64,000 nt of DNA, taken from the NCBI GenBank assembly GCA_965224015.1, contig OZ245032.1:2294001-2358000 (forward strand), in the 5' to 3' direction. This document shows positions 24,190 to 33,724 of this stretch, in pieces. A model generated the notes under the pieces. The model ran no database searches and was not told where the DNA came from. It saw nothing but the letters and a program-made list of their open reading frames with translations. A program made the position numbers and the translations under genes. This DNA is from CBDCVD01 sp965224015 (GTDB lineage: Bacteria; Pseudomonadota; Alphaproteobacteria; Rhizobiales; CBDCVD01). How positions within the stretch are numbered: position 1 is the first letter of the stretch; each line of letters starts with the position of its first letter.

Positions 24190-25752
24190 TTACTCCCACT
24201 CGATCGTACCGGGGGGTTTTGATGTCACGTCATAAACGACGCGGTTAATGCCTGCAACAGTATTGACAATACGGGTGGCGGTGCGAGCAAGAAAATCCAT
24301 TGAAAAGGGATAAAAGTCGGCCGTCATGCCATCGGTTGCGGTGACGGCGCGCAGGGCGCACACATATTCATAGGTACGCCCATCACCCATGACCCCAACG
24401 CTGCGCACCGGCAGCAATACCGCAAAGGCCTGCCATATGGCATCGTAAAGGCCGGCCTGGCGAATTTCGTCAAGATAAATCGCATCGGCTTGACGCAGGA
24501 TATCGAGCTTTTCGGCGCTTAGCGTCCCGGGGCAACGAATAGCTAGGCCAGGGCCTGGAAACGGATGCCTGCTAATGAACGCTTCGTCCAGGCCAAGGGC
24601 ACGGCCAAGCACACGCACCTCGTCCTTGAACAGCTCACGCAACGGCTCGACCAATCTCAGGTTCATTCGCTCAGGCAAACCGCCAACATTGTGGTGCGAC
24701 TTGATGGTTACGCTCGGGCTGCCGGTAAAAGAGACACTTTCGATCACATCCGGATAAAGGGTGCCTTGGACGAGAAAATCGGCGCCCCCGATCCTTCCCG
24801 CCTCCTCCTCAAAAACGTCGATAAACAGGTTGCCGATGATCTTGCGCTTGTCCTCAGGCTCGGCAACCCCTTCGAGGGCGCCGAGAAACCGCGCTGATGC
24901 CTCCACCATCACAAGGGGAATGTTGTAGTGCCGACGAAACAGGGCAACCACATCATCGGTTTCTCCTGCGCGCATCAGGCCGTGATCCACAAGGATGCAG
25001 GTTAACTGATCCCCTATAGCCTCGTGCACCAACACCGCCGCGACGCTCGAGTCGACCCCCCCCGACAGGCCACAGATCACCCGCCCATCCCCCACCTGTT
25101 GGCGAATCTGTCTGATCGCCTGATCGCGATACGCTGTCATGGTCCAGTCGCCTGCGCAGCCACAGATTGCGCGGGCAAAATTGGCCAGCAACCGCGCGCC
25201 ATCAGGGGTGTGGGCCACTTCCGGGTGAAACTGGACACCATAGGCCTGGCGCTCCGGGTTGGCTATGGCGGCAAAGGGCGCAGCGGGCGAAATCGCAACC
25301 GCGGAAAACCCGTCCGGCAACGCCGTGACTTCATCCCCATGGCTCATCCACACCGGATAGCGTTTGCCCACCTCCCAGATGCCCGCAAACAGCGGGCAAG
25401 GATTGACAATAGCGATTTCAGCCCGTCCGAATTCCCGCTTGCCACCGGCGTGCACCGTACCCCCCAACTGGGCACACAAGACTTGTTCCCCATAGCAAAT
25501 TCCAAGTACAGGTACGTTTGACGCCAGGATGTCCTGCGGGATTCGCGGGCTTTTGCCGTCCACAACACTGGCCGGTCCACCAGAGAGGATAATCCCTCTG
25601 GGCTGCATGCGCGCAAACGCGGCTCTGGCCCTATGAAAGGGATGGATTTCACAATACACCCCGGCCTCGCGCACCCGGCGCGCAATCAATCGGGTGACCT
25701 GGGAGCCAAAATCAACAATGAGAAGGGATTCGGCAGTCACAGCGTCGGTCAT
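24190..25752 (-). CDS. guaA: GMP synthase (glutamine-hydrolysing)
   Basis: A 520-residue two-domain enzyme that converts XMP to GMP. The N-terminal glutaminase domain has the nucleophile Cys in GICYGEQVLCAQLGG and a VQFHPEVAHT His/Glu pair. The ATP-pyrophosphatase domain has the P-loop SGGVDSSVAAVL, and the C-terminal dimerisation domain ends KPPGTIEWE. It is the last gene of guaB-rsmB-guaA, 18 bp after rsmB, so guanine nucleotide synthesis is co-transcribed with a ribosome maturation gene. Confidence 0.97.
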   Translation of the reverse strand: MTDAVTAESLLIVDFGSQVTRLIARRVREAGVYCEIHPFHRARAAFARMQPRGIILSGGPASVVDGKSPRIPQDILASNVPVLGICYGEQVLCAQLGGTVHAGGKREFGRAEIAIVNPCPLFAGIWEVGKRYPVWMSHGDEVTALPDGFSAVAISPAAPFAAIANPERQAYGVQFHPEVAHTPDGARLLANFARAICGCAGDWTMTAYRDQAIRQIRQQVGDGRVICGLSGGVDSSVAAVLVHEAIGDQLTCILVDHGLMRAGETDDVVALFRRHYNIPLVMVEASARFLGALEGVAEPEDKRKIIGNLFIDVFEEEAGRIGGADFLVQGTLYPDVIESVSFTGSPSVTIKSHHNVGGLPERMNLRLVEPLRELFKDEVRVLGRALGLDEAFISRHPFPGPGLAIRCPGTLSAEKLDILRQADAIYLDEIRQAGLYDAIWQAFAVLLPVRSVGVMGDGRTYEYVCALRAVTATDGMTADFYPFSMDFLARTATRIVNTVAGINRVVYDVTSKPPGTIEWE

Positions 25753-25770
25753 TTTCAGGATTACCCTTGC

Positions 25771-27078
25771 TTATGGCTTGAGCCTTAGAGCGGCGATAAA
25801 AAAGCCGTCGGTATTTGTAGTGGCCGGCGACAGGCGAACGGTCTCGGCGATGGAGGCACTTACTGGAGCGTTATCAGAGCCCGTCAGGTTTTGCCACCGG
25901 TCGGCCAGGGATACCAGGGAGAAATCATCATTTTGTTGTAAAAACGCGCGCATCTGGTCTTCGTTCTCCTCGCACAGGAGCGAGCATGTTACATAGACAA
26001 GAACACCTCCCGGTTTCACGTACCGACGGGCGCTCGCAAGCGCCCTGTGTTGTTCCTGCAGGCGGCGTGCCAAATGCGCCGGCGTCAACCGCCACTTGGC
26101 GTCCGGATGGCGACGCCATACCCCTGAACCGGTGCAAGGGGCATCAACAAAAACGATATCCATTTTCCCCACCAGACCGGAAAGGGCAACCTCATCCCCT
26201 GCCGGTAAGACCTGGACATTGCGCGCCCCCGCCCCCTTGAGGCGATCATGGATTGCTGCCAGCCGGTGCCGATCTTTATCAAAGGCATGAACCTGACCGC
26301 GATTTTCCATGATCGCCGCCAGCGCCAGGGTTTTCCCGCCGCTGCCGGCGCAAAGATCAAGCACCTGCTGTCCAGCCGCAGCCCCGCAAAGGAGCGCGGC
26401 AAGCTGAGACCCTTCGTCCTGGACCACCGCCCATCCCTTTTGCAGGGCGGCCTCAGGCCTGATGTTTGCCGCGCGCTGCCAGCGGGTGCCCGCATCAAAG
26501 CGCAATCCCATGGGGGAAAACGGGGTCTCCCTCGGCTTGAATCGTAACAGGCTCTTTTGCACCTTTGCCCGATCCGCCTTGATCGCGTTTACGCGCAGAT
26601 CCACCGGGGCTCGGTCCGCGAGCGCTGCCCCCTCGGTGCAGGCTTGCGCGTCAAACGCACGCACAAACGCCGGCCATAACCACTCAGGGATGTTGGCCGC
26701 CACCGCGTCATCTGCCGTAGCCGTAGCCAGGCTAGGCCCATGGCCCTTGATACGCGCGTGTTCGTGCGCGTTAAGGGCATCGGGAGCGTAACGGCTGGCG
26801 TCGCAAAGGGCCGCGATGGCGGTGTGCTCAAGTTTCCAGGCACTCGCCAGGGTTCCCAAAACAAGCGCCCGTGGCGTTTCCTCGTCCATGCGCCTTGCCG
26901 CGGCGCTTTTGTTGCGCAGGGTGTCATAAACCAGATTGCCGATCGCGGCGCGATCCTTGGAACCGGCATACCGGTGGCTGTGTCCCCAATCGCTCAGGAT
27001 CGCCCTGACCGGCCGATGTTCCCGTTGCCACAAGTCAATAATATGAATGGCTGCTGCCACCCGTCCGCCGGGGGTCAT
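25771..27078 (-). CDS. rsmB: 16S rRNA m5C methyltransferase, RsmB/Sun family
   Basis: A 435-residue RNA cytosine-C5 methyltransferase. The N-terminal NusB-like domain (about 5-130) is followed by a Rossmann methyltransferase domain with the SAM-binding VLDLCAGSGGKTLALA, the motif IV Cys in DAPCTGSGVWRRHPDAKW and the catalytic Cys in YVTCSLLCEEN. It is expected to methylate a single cytosine in 16S rRNA. Position between guaB and guaA is conserved in alphaproteobacteria. RsmB is the best fit but substrate specificity cannot be proven by sequence. Confidence 0.88.
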   Translation of the reverse strand: MTPGGRVAAAIHIIDLWQREHRPVRAILSDWGHSHRYAGSKDRAAIGNLVYDTLRNKSAAARRMDEETPRALVLGTLASAWKLEHTAIAALCDASRYAPDALNAHEHARIKGHGPSLATATADDAVAANIPEWLWPAFVRAFDAQACTEGAALADRAPVDLRVNAIKADRAKVQKSLLRFKPRETPFSPMGLRFDAGTRWQRAANIRPEAALQKGWAVVQDEGSQLAALLCGAAAGQQVLDLCAGSGGKTLALAAIMENRGQVHAFDKDRHRLAAIHDRLKGAGARNVQVLPAGDEVALSGLVGKMDIVFVDAPCTGSGVWRRHPDAKWRLTPAHLARRLQEQHRALASARRYVKPGGVLVYVTCSLLCEENEDQMRAFLQQNDDFSLVSLADRWQNLTGSDNAPVSASIAETVRLSPATTNTDGFFIAALRLKP

Positions 27079-27093
27079 TGTGTTTCAGCCTGT

Positions 27094-27133
27094 AAAGCCA
27101 TTTATCTGATCATAAGCCATAACCGGGGTTCCC
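27094..27133. repeat. H215 remnant between guaB and rsmB
   Basis: Short pieces of both ends of H215 are fused: CCATTTATCTGATCA followed by TAACCGGGGTT. It is an internal-deletion product in the 68-bp gap of the operon. Confidence 0.65.
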
Positions 27134-27146
27134 TGTGGGACCGGGC

Positions 27147-28628
27147 TCACGCACCGCCCGGGTAGTTGGGGCTTTCGCGGGTAATGGTCACGTCGTGCAC
27201 GTGGCTTTCACGCAGGCCCGCCGGGGAAATGCGCAGGAATTCTGCTTTTTCACGAAATGCGGAGAGATTCTCAGCCCCCACATACCCCATAGCCGCGCGG
27301 GCGCCACCGGTTAACTGATGCAGGATCGCACTCACCGGCCCCTTATAGGCGACCTGGCCTTCAATCCCCTCGGGTACCAGCTTGAGGGCCTCGCGCACGT
27401 CCGCCTGGAAGTATCGGTCGGCGGAGCCGCGCGCCATGGCGGCAATGGAACCCATACCCCGATAGGCCTTATAGGAGCGCCCCTGGTAAAGGTAAACCTC
27501 ACCGGGGCTTTCGTCGGTGCCTGCAAGCAGGGAGCCGATCATGACCGCGGAGGCACCCGCCGCCAGGGCCTTGGCAATATCGCCTGAGAATTTCATTCCG
27601 CCATCGGCGATAATGGGGGTATCGGTTTCGCGCGCAGCCTCTACCGCGGCGAGAATGGCCGAGAGTTGCGGTACCCCCACCCCCGCCACCATGCGCGTTG
27701 TGCATATGGATCCGGGACCAATGCCCACTTTCACCGCATCCGCGCCCGCCTCAATAAGAGCCTTTGTTCCCTCGTGAGTTGCCACGTTGCCGGCAATCAC
27801 CTGAACCGCATTGGAAAGACGCTTGACCGCGCCCACGGCTTTGAGAACGTGACGCGAGTGCCCATGGGCGGTATCAATCACGATACAATCCACCCCGGCA
27901 TCAATGAGGGTCTTTGAGCGCGCAAGCCCGGCCTCTCCCACTGTTGAGGCCGCGGCAACCCGCAACTGACCGCGCTCATTCTTGGCCGCATGGGGGTGCA
28001 GCCGGGCCTTTTCCATGTCCTTGACCGTAATCAGGCCAGCGCAGCGCCCCTTGTCGTCAACAACAAGAAGTTTTTCGATGCGAAACTGGTGCAACAGGCG
28101 CCGCGCCTCGTCCTGATTGACTGTCTCGCGCACGGTGACCAGGTTCTCCGATGTCATCAGATCGCGCACCGGAATTTGCCGGTTTTGCGCAAAACGCACA
28201 TCGCGATTGGTGAGAATGCCGGCAAGCCTATGGTTCTTTTCCACGACCGGAATGCCGGAAATGCCGTGCCGGTCCATGAGTTCCAGGGCCTTTGACAAAG
28301 GCGCATCCGGCGCGATGGTCACCGGGTTGACGACCATACCGGATTCGAAGGTCTTGACCTGGCGCACCGCATCGGCCTGATCCTTGACATCAAGATTGCG
28401 GTGAATGACACCGATGCCGCCGGCCTGGGCCATGGCGATGGCCATGGGCGCCTCGGTGACCGTATCCATAGCCGCTGACAAGATGGGCATATTCAGGGTG
28501 ATTGATCGGGTCAGGCGGGTGCTGACGTCGATCTCGCTGGGCAGAACAGACGAGGCCTGGGGTTTGAGCAAAACGTCGTCAAAGGTAAGCGCTGGAGAGG
28601 AAAACGCATCATCGACAATATGGGCCAT
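27147..28628 (-). CDS. guaB: IMP dehydrogenase
   Basis: A 493-residue enzyme that oxidises IMP to XMP, the committed step of GMP synthesis. The TIM barrel is interrupted by two CBS domains (about 95-205; LELMDRHGISGIPVVEKN and IRDLMTS-like segments). The catalytic Cys lies in GIGPGSICTTRMVAGVG and the flap region has YRGMGSIAAM. The start at 28628 is chosen because MAHIVDDAFSS matches family N-termini and a GAGG box precedes it. It heads the guaB-rsmB-guaA operon; an R103 repeat lies 42 bp upstream. Confidence 0.96.
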   Translation of the reverse strand: MAHIVDDAFSSPALTFDDVLLKPQASSVLPSEIDVSTRLTRSITLNMPILSAAMDTVTEAPMAIAMAQAGGIGVIHRNLDVKDQADAVRQVKTFESGMVVNPVTIAPDAPLSKALELMDRHGISGIPVVEKNHRLAGILTNRDVRFAQNRQIPVRDLMTSENLVTVRETVNQDEARRLLHQFRIEKLLVVDDKGRCAGLITVKDMEKARLHPHAAKNERGQLRVAAASTVGEAGLARSKTLIDAGVDCIVIDTAHGHSRHVLKAVGAVKRLSNAVQVIAGNVATHEGTKALIEAGADAVKVGIGPGSICTTRMVAGVGVPQLSAILAAVEAARETDTPIIADGGMKFSGDIAKALAAGASAVMIGSLLAGTDESPGEVYLYQGRSYKAYRGMGSIAAMARGSADRYFQADVREALKLVPEGIEGQVAYKGPVSAILHQLTGGARAAMGYVGAENLSAFREKAEFLRISPAGLRESHVHDVTITRESPNYPGGA

Positions 28629-28669
28629 TTCGTTTGCCTCGTGATCTCGTTGAACGCTGGGTATTTGTA

Positions 28670-28772
28670 ATACCAAGGGTCCTTAACAATGACTCATGGC
28701 TTAGCGTCGAAGAGGTGTGTTATCAAGGCAGTACACCAGTCGGCGTGTCTATAAAGCCAATACCGCTGGTAT
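28670..28772 (+). repeat. R103 dispersed repeat
   Basis: A full copy in the guaB promoter region. The following 200 bp (28773-28974) hold no convincing gene. Confidence 0.9.
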
Positions 28773-28974
28773 AATGCCTGTAACGCCTGCCATCCCTGCG
28801 TTTGCGCGAGGATTAAAGAAAAACCGCAGGCGCGGCCCTGCGGCGATGGATGATCAATTGTCAGGAATGTTTCGTAGCAGCCATGGCGGTCTTTATCACG
28901 AGGAGGCTGATTCGCGCAAGCCGCGTTAATGTCATGGGGGTTCTCCGGGCCGCCCAACGGCCTCGCGAGACTTT

Positions 28975-29754
28975 TTACGAACACGCTTTGCTGGAACTCA
29001 AAACCGCCTGATAATTACGTTCCGCCGCATAGCGATCCACTTGCGCCTTGCGCTCGGCGCTGAGAAGTCCCCCGTAGTACGAACGGTGAGCCGCGATAAA
29101 TCCGTCCCAGCTTTCAAGAGGATAGAAGGGTTGGGCGATCTTGTAAAAATAGTACGCGATATCCGGATTGATTTTAATTTGCGCAACATCGTCAAAACTG
29201 GTGGTCAGGTTCCGTGCGGCAAAGTATTTGCCTGTCCGCGCGTAACTTACATGCTCATCGACGAGCAGAGCAAAGGCCTTCTCGTCGGCGCTGGCGGGTG
29301 GGCGCGAATAATGACCGCAGAAGTAAAACTGCGGGTCCATGTCCGTCGTTTTTACCAGCGCGAAAATTTTCTCCCGCAGATCGTCCAGTATGCACAGGTA
29401 TATATAAGACGGTTCCCTGACAAAGACATGCATCCGCCACAGGCGTAACCGCGCCGCCGGTGTCAAGGACGCTGTTTGTGTCTCAAAAGCCGGATAGCGG
29501 TCACGATATATGGCGTAGCTGGTTCGAATTATTTCGTCGCATGGGGCAGGCCCCTCCTGACCATCAAAAAGCAAGGGATCCATGCGTGCCTTCTCCGCCT
29601 TTGTCATAGTTTTATAGGGAGGGTGAGGGTGTTTTGCAAAAGACCAAAGCGGCGTATCACCCTGTGCGTCCTGTGCGTCCTGCGCGCGCGCCTGTCCCGC
29701 CCCCATGACAACACACACAAAAAAAAGACCTGCCGATACCCTGGCACGATACAT
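28975..29754 (-). CDS. Hypothetical secreted protein
   Basis: A 259-residue protein from ATG 29754 with a signal peptide (VSAGLFFVCVVMGAGQARA, cut before QDAQ). The mature part is mixed alpha/beta with several Cys (APCDEI, YLCILDD, YFCGHY) and a Tyr-rich C-terminal half. No family recognised. It is alone between the guaB promoter and the heptamer repeat; periplasmic or secreted location is the only safe inference. A start nine codons upstream is also possible but would put charged residues in front of the signal peptide. Confidence 0.7.
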   Translation of the reverse strand: MYRARVSAGLFFVCVVMGAGQARAQDAQDAQGDTPLWSFAKHPHPPYKTMTKAEKARMDPLLFDGQEGPAPCDEIIRTSYAIYRDRYPAFETQTASLTPAARLRLWRMHVFVREPSYIYLCILDDLREKIFALVKTTDMDPQFYFCGHYSRPPASADEKAFALLVDEHVSYARTGKYFAARNLTTSFDDVAQIKINPDIAYYFYKIAQPFYPLESWDGFIAAHRSYYGGLLSAERKAQVDRYAAERNYQAVLSSSKACS

Positions 29755-29838
29755 TACGTTGCCTTTGTGCCGGTGCCTCATAATCTTATCCTCCTTGCGA
29801 GGCGTTAGAGCGCGTCATGTCTTAGGCCGGAGTACGTC

Positions 29839-30036
29839 TCCGTTTCTGGTTTCTGGTTTCTGGTTTCCGGCTTCAGGCCTCAGGCTTCTGGCTTCTGGCT
29901 TCAGGCTTCAGGCTTCAGGTTTCAGGTTTCAGGTTTCCGGCTTCAGGCTTCAGGCTTCAGGTTTCAGGCTTCAGGCTTCAGGCTTCAGGCTTCAGGCTTC
30001 AGGCTTCAGGTTTCAGGTTTCTGGTTTCCGGCCTAG
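29839..30036. repeat. Heptanucleotide tandem array
   Basis: About 28 copies of a 7-bp unit (TTCAGGC, TTCAGGT or TTCTGGT) run almost without a break from 29839 to the end of the next gene. Variants cluster, showing stepwise slippage. A TAGAGCGCGTCATGTCTTA word, as in M277 ends, lies just before it (29806-29825). Confidence 0.9.
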
Positions 30037-30042
30037 GAGGGC

Positions 30043-31464
30043 TCAAAAACTGTCGGTTGTGGTGAAGTCTCCGCCGCCACCACCACCAAAATCTCCGCCG
30101 CCGCCACCAAAGCCGCCGCCAAAATCGTCATCGCCGAAGCCACCGCCAAAACCACCAGGCCAGCCCAGGTCGTCGTCCCAATGGCGCCGCCGCCAGCGCT
30201 GGTTACGGCGCATGCCATCCCAATACGTGCCCCCATTGATCATCCCCTTGAGGAACTCCCCCAGCAGGACGCCGGCCATGGAGCCAAAGACCGACCCGTA
30301 ATCATCATAGCGCTGGCGCTTGAAACGCCCCCGCACGTTCTCAAGTTCCGTGCGGTTGTTGGCGATTTGGCGAAGGCGCTGTTCGGTGTCCTTTTTGACT
30401 TGCTCGATCTGGTCAATTTTTTGGCGAATGGCGCGGATGCGCGAAACAATGCGGTCGTCCTTTTGATCTCCTGTGCGCGCGGCACGCTCATACATGATCG
30501 TCAGGGGCTCCTGGGAAATAGCCGATTGCAACGGCTCCAGGGCGCGGGCATATGCGTCATCACCACCTTTGGCCAAATTGGCGCGTTTTTCGCGCGCGCC
30601 CTGGAGTTCTTTGCTCAAGGTCTCAATGCGGGAATCGATGTCTGCCTTTTCCCCCCGTAGCGCTTCGACGGTTTCCACCAGATCGGCTTTACCCGTCTGC
30701 TTCAGGGCGCGTTCCTCAGCGAGCACCAGGGCTTCGGCCTGTTCCGCAGCCAGCGCCCGCATACGCTGCGCATGGACCGTAAGCCGTTTGGGAATTTCAT
30801 TGAGCATAAAATAGTTGGGCCGCGCATCCTGATAACCCACAAGCCGTGCCACCCAACCATCAAGAAGCCGGATCAGGCCGCTGGCGGTGTATTTGCTGGT
30901 GCCATAGCCGCGCTCCCACAGGTACATAAACAACCTGTCTGACTGATAAGCCTTGCTTTTTTCGACCCTGTCGGCCTCCGCCTGAACGATTTTTTCGTCC
31001 GCTGCTGCGGCGCGCCTGCGGGCCATTTCCGCCGTCTGCGTTGCCTCCGCATAGACCGCATGCTGCATCAACGTATCACGCATGCCCAAAAGCGCGCGAT
31101 CAAGGCGCTCTTCTGCCGCCTCCAGGCGCTCCGCAACCGGCTCACGTCTGGCGCGCAGATCATCAAGGGCCCGCTCATCGGCGGCAATCGCCGCGTCAAC
31201 CTCATCGAACCCGTGCATATGGGCGTTCAGAACATCCGCCGCCTCCTGTTCCGCCCGGGACAGGGTATTGATAAGATCACCACGCAATATGTTTTCCGCG
31301 CGAAATTCCGCAAGAGCGCGGTACTCGATTGCCTGTTCCTGAGCCAGAGTGACCAGTTGATCGTTGAGCGTGCGCATCAGTAACGCCGCATCGCGCTCCT
31401 CGGTCTGCAACTGCCGGGTGGCCTTATCAATGGAGCCCAACGTTTCACGACCCGTAACTATCAT
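30043..31464 (-). CDS. Coiled-coil protein of the telA cassette with Gly/Asp-rich tail
   Basis: A 473-residue protein from ATG 31464 (GAGG upstream). Most of it (about 5-160 and 220-380) is Glu/Ala/Arg-rich coiled coil. A short conserved-looking stretch at about 405-425 contains GSVFGSMAGVLLGEFLKGM, which may contact a membrane. The tail alternates Trp/Arg-rich and Gly/Asp/Phe-rich repeats and ends TTTDSF. No enzyme motif. It is third in the leftward set telA, DUF6384 gene, this gene, with short gaps, so a joint envelope-stress role is inferred. I know no family name. Confidence 0.75.
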   Translation of the reverse strand: MIVTGRETLGSIDKATRQLQTEERDAALLMRTLNDQLVTLAQEQAIEYRALAEFRAENILRGDLINTLSRAEQEAADVLNAHMHGFDEVDAAIAADERALDDLRARREPVAERLEAAEERLDRALLGMRDTLMQHAVYAEATQTAEMARRRAAAADEKIVQAEADRVEKSKAYQSDRLFMYLWERGYGTSKYTASGLIRLLDGWVARLVGYQDARPNYFMLNEIPKRLTVHAQRMRALAAEQAEALVLAEERALKQTGKADLVETVEALRGEKADIDSRIETLSKELQGAREKRANLAKGGDDAYARALEPLQSAISQEPLTIMYERAARTGDQKDDRIVSRIRAIRQKIDQIEQVKKDTEQRLRQIANNRTELENVRGRFKRQRYDDYGSVFGSMAGVLLGEFLKGMINGGTYWDGMRRNQRWRRRHWDDDLGWPGGFGGGFGDDDFGGGFGGGGGDFGGGGGGDFTTTDSF

Positions 31465-31498
31465 GAGACCTCGTTTTGTTTTCGCCCGCCCGTTTCGC

Positions 31499-32494
31499 CT
31501 ACCACCGGGTGATGGCACTATCGCTGACCCGGTCGACATACTCTGGAGCCATTGCCCCCAGTTGTTTGCGTCCCACGATCGCGTTGTTGACAATGCCGTC
31601 GGCCATTTTGTCCTGGCGCACAGCATCAAAAATGCTCTTGTCGACCCTGATACCCCATCGGCTCACGGACTGGGTCTGGCTTGTTTCATCGTCGCGCACC
31701 GAAATCGTCAGCGCCTTGCCGGCGGCATCAATGGCCTCGACAATAAGATAATAGGCTTTTCCGCCGTTGGGGGCGGTGCGCTCAAAGCCACTTTTTTCCC
31801 CCGGCCGGGACACCACACGAACGGTGTACTCCTGCTTGAGCGTGGCAAGAAGAGCCTGGAGTTGGGCAATCGCGGCTTCGGCACCGGCGCGATCCTCGCT
31901 GTGCGCGGCCGCAGACCCGGCCGTGGCCAGGGTTGCGGCCCGCTCAAGGGCGGCCGCGTCCTTGGCAACGGCGGAAATCTCGTAGCTGAGGTTGGCGATC
32001 CGTTCAGGCAGGCCCTGGGTGATGGCGAGGCGCTCTTGTGTTTCCTGATAGGCCGCATAGCGATTAACGCCGATCAGGGCCGCAAGGCCGAGGATCACCG
32101 CGAGCCCCGCCATAATCACCTTTTTGCCCCAACGATGGCGCGACACATAGGCGTGCGCCAACGTGGTGCGCAAACCCGACGCGGGGGGCGTGTAGGTAAA
32201 GCGATCCTCCTTGAGCGCCGCAACCCCATCCGCGATCACATGATCAGGAACTTCAATCCCCTGCTTGCGATAGATGGCGCGAAGGCGCTCCATGAGCTTT
32301 TGCTCGCGGGCCTCTTCTCCCAATTCACGCTCCACAAAAGCCTCTTCATGGCGCAGCGTATCCACCACGTCCATGGCCAGCATCAACTCGTCAAGGTTGA
32401 TTTTGCCATCCCTGTGCGTGTCGTCAATATGGGTTGCGCCCGACATCTCAGCAGTCTTCGACACCGCGTCCACCTCCGCCGTTTGGTTCGCCAT
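31499..32494 (-). CDS. DUF6384-like membrane protein of the telA cassette
   Basis: A 331-residue protein. Residues about 30-85 include LDELMLAMDVVDTLRH and LRAIYRKQGIEVPD, a conserved N-terminal module of proteins encoded beside telA. One transmembrane helix lies at about 126-144 (VIMAGLAVILGLAALIGV). The rest is helical and ends in a probable periplasmic beta domain with YLIVEAIDAAGKAL. Start MANQTAEVD at 32494 is favoured; a TTG 14 codons earlier would nearly abut the telA stop and is possible. Family assignment is from memory of the signature and is moderate. Confidence 0.65.
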   Translation of the reverse strand: MANQTAEVDAVSKTAEMSGATHIDDTHRDGKINLDELMLAMDVVDTLRHEEAFVERELGEEAREQKLMERLRAIYRKQGIEVPDHVIADGVAALKEDRFTYTPPASGLRTTLAHAYVSRHRWGKKVIMAGLAVILGLAALIGVNRYAAYQETQERLAITQGLPERIANLSYEISAVAKDAAALERAATLATAGSAAAHSEDRAGAEAAIAQLQALLATLKQEYTVRVVSRPGEKSGFERTAPNGGKAYYLIVEAIDAAGKALTISVRDDETSQTQSVSRWGIRVDKSIFDAVRQDKMADGIVNNAIVGRKQLGAMAPEYVDRVSDSAITRW

Positions 32495-32539
32495 AGCTTG
32501 CTCGCGACCTGGCTGCCCGCTGTCCTGAACCGCCAAGCG

Positions 32540-33724
32540 CTAAGCGCTCAGGTCCAATACGAGCGCATTACCCTCGGAGGCCAAGCGGGCCAAACGCTGT
32601 TTACCGGTCTCAACAGCCACGCGGATTTCCTTGGAGTTCTCGGTGGCGAGCACGCGCATTTCGTTGATGATTTCGCGGCTGCGTTCCTGGAAATTGACCA
32701 CCGAATCGACAAGCTTTTGTACCGACTCGGCCTTGACGGTGGGGCCGTACCCTGCCTTGATCGCCTCTTCCTGAACCGCATCGCCGATTTCGGCAAGGGT
32801 CTCCAGGCTTTTCGAGACCCCTTCTTTCATCGCATTGAGGGTCTCTGTTGATTCGTGCAAGCCGTGCAATCCGGTAAAACTGGCTTTGAGCGCCGTTAAC
32901 ACCGTCTCGTTAGTGGAGAAAAAGCTGATCGCCTGGGCATAAACCCGCTCTTTGGCGTTTGTTGTTTGCATCAAACGGGCCATAACCACCTCGGAGGTGT
33001 TGTAACCGATGGTCAGATTATCGGAGAGATCCTTGGCGATCTGGTAGCGTTTTTCTTCGTTCTGCATGGCGCGCACCTGCTCGTCACGGGCCATTTCAAG
33101 GCGCGCCCTGGCGGCGGGGTCCTTGTTGACAAAGGCGGCAATTTCCTCATTGGCCGCATCGAGCTTGGATTTGGCCGCCTCAAGGCGCGTCTCGGCCTGC
33201 TCAAGCACTTCAAAAGCAAGCACCTCCGACTGCTTCAGCGCCCCGCGAAAATCCGCGTAGGACTCCAAAATCGTATGCTCGCGTTCGATTTGATCCTTGG
33301 TATCGCGGGCCACGTCGAGGTAGGTGTCACGGATTTTGTCAAAGCGCGCCGCGACATCTCCGCGGGTGACCTTCATCCAGATATTGGACATCCGTTCAAA
33401 CGTGGAAATCGTACCATCTTCAAGCTGATCCACCATGGACTTGGCGTCCTCACGAATGGAATTGAACGCCTCGGTAATGTCTTCGTAGCGCTGCCCAATA
33501 TTCATGGCCTCAATCTGGTTGCGCACCACTTCGTTAAAGACGCTTTGCTGGTTGAGGGTTCGGGCAATGGCAACAATCCGATCCTCGTCCAGATCAGAAA
33601 TTTTTTCCAGCAAGGGCAAAATCGGTTGTTCGTCAATGGTATCGGGCATCAATCCCATGTCGCGCAGGGACGCAACGGCCTTGTCGAGATATTGCATCGG
33701 CTTTAAAGCGATATCAGCGCTCAT
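32540..33724 (-). CDS. telA: TelA-family toxic anion resistance protein
   Basis: A 394-residue all-helical cytoplasmic protein with the TelA pattern: long helices with FNSIREDAKSMVDQL, IWMKVTRGDVAARFDKI, a central coiled coil (about 160-225), NTSEVVMARLMQTTNAKERVY and a C-terminal EEAIKAGYGPTVKAESVQKL. TelA proteins are linked to tellurite and cell-envelope chemical stress, but their mechanism is unknown. It is the first gene of a three-gene leftward cassette. No TerC/TerD genes are present. Confidence 0.85.
   Translation of the reverse strand: MSADIALKPMQYLDKAVASLRDMGLMPDTIDEQPILPLLEKISDLDEDRIVAIARTLNQQSVFNEVVRNQIEAMNIGQRYEDITEAFNSIREDAKSMVDQLEDGTISTFERMSNIWMKVTRGDVAARFDKIRDTYLDVARDTKDQIEREHTILESYADFRGALKQSEVLAFEVLEQAETRLEAAKSKLDAANEEIAAFVNKDPAARARLEMARDEQVRAMQNEEKRYQIAKDLSDNLTIGYNTSEVVMARLMQTTNAKERVYAQAISFFSTNETVLTALKASFTGLHGLHESTETLNAMKEGVSKSLETLAEIGDAVQEEAIKAGYGPTVKAESVQKLVDSVVNFQERSREIINEMRVLATENSKEIRVAVETGKQRLARLASEGNALVLDLSA

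Noticed and set aside
28774..28929. Small 51-codon reading frame on the plus strand upstream of guaB
   Set aside because: Its start codon directly follows the R103 end with no ribosome-binding site, and the translation shows no recognisable or balanced protein composition.
29839..30036. CRISPR-like repetitiveness
   Set aside because: The unit is a 7-bp direct repeat without spacers and no cas genes are present.
32370..32440. EF-hand-like loop (DTHRDGKINLDE) in the DUF6384-like protein
   Set aside because: Position 3 is His rather than Asp/Asn, and part of the stretch belongs to the conserved LDELMLAMD segment, so the likeness is probably chance.
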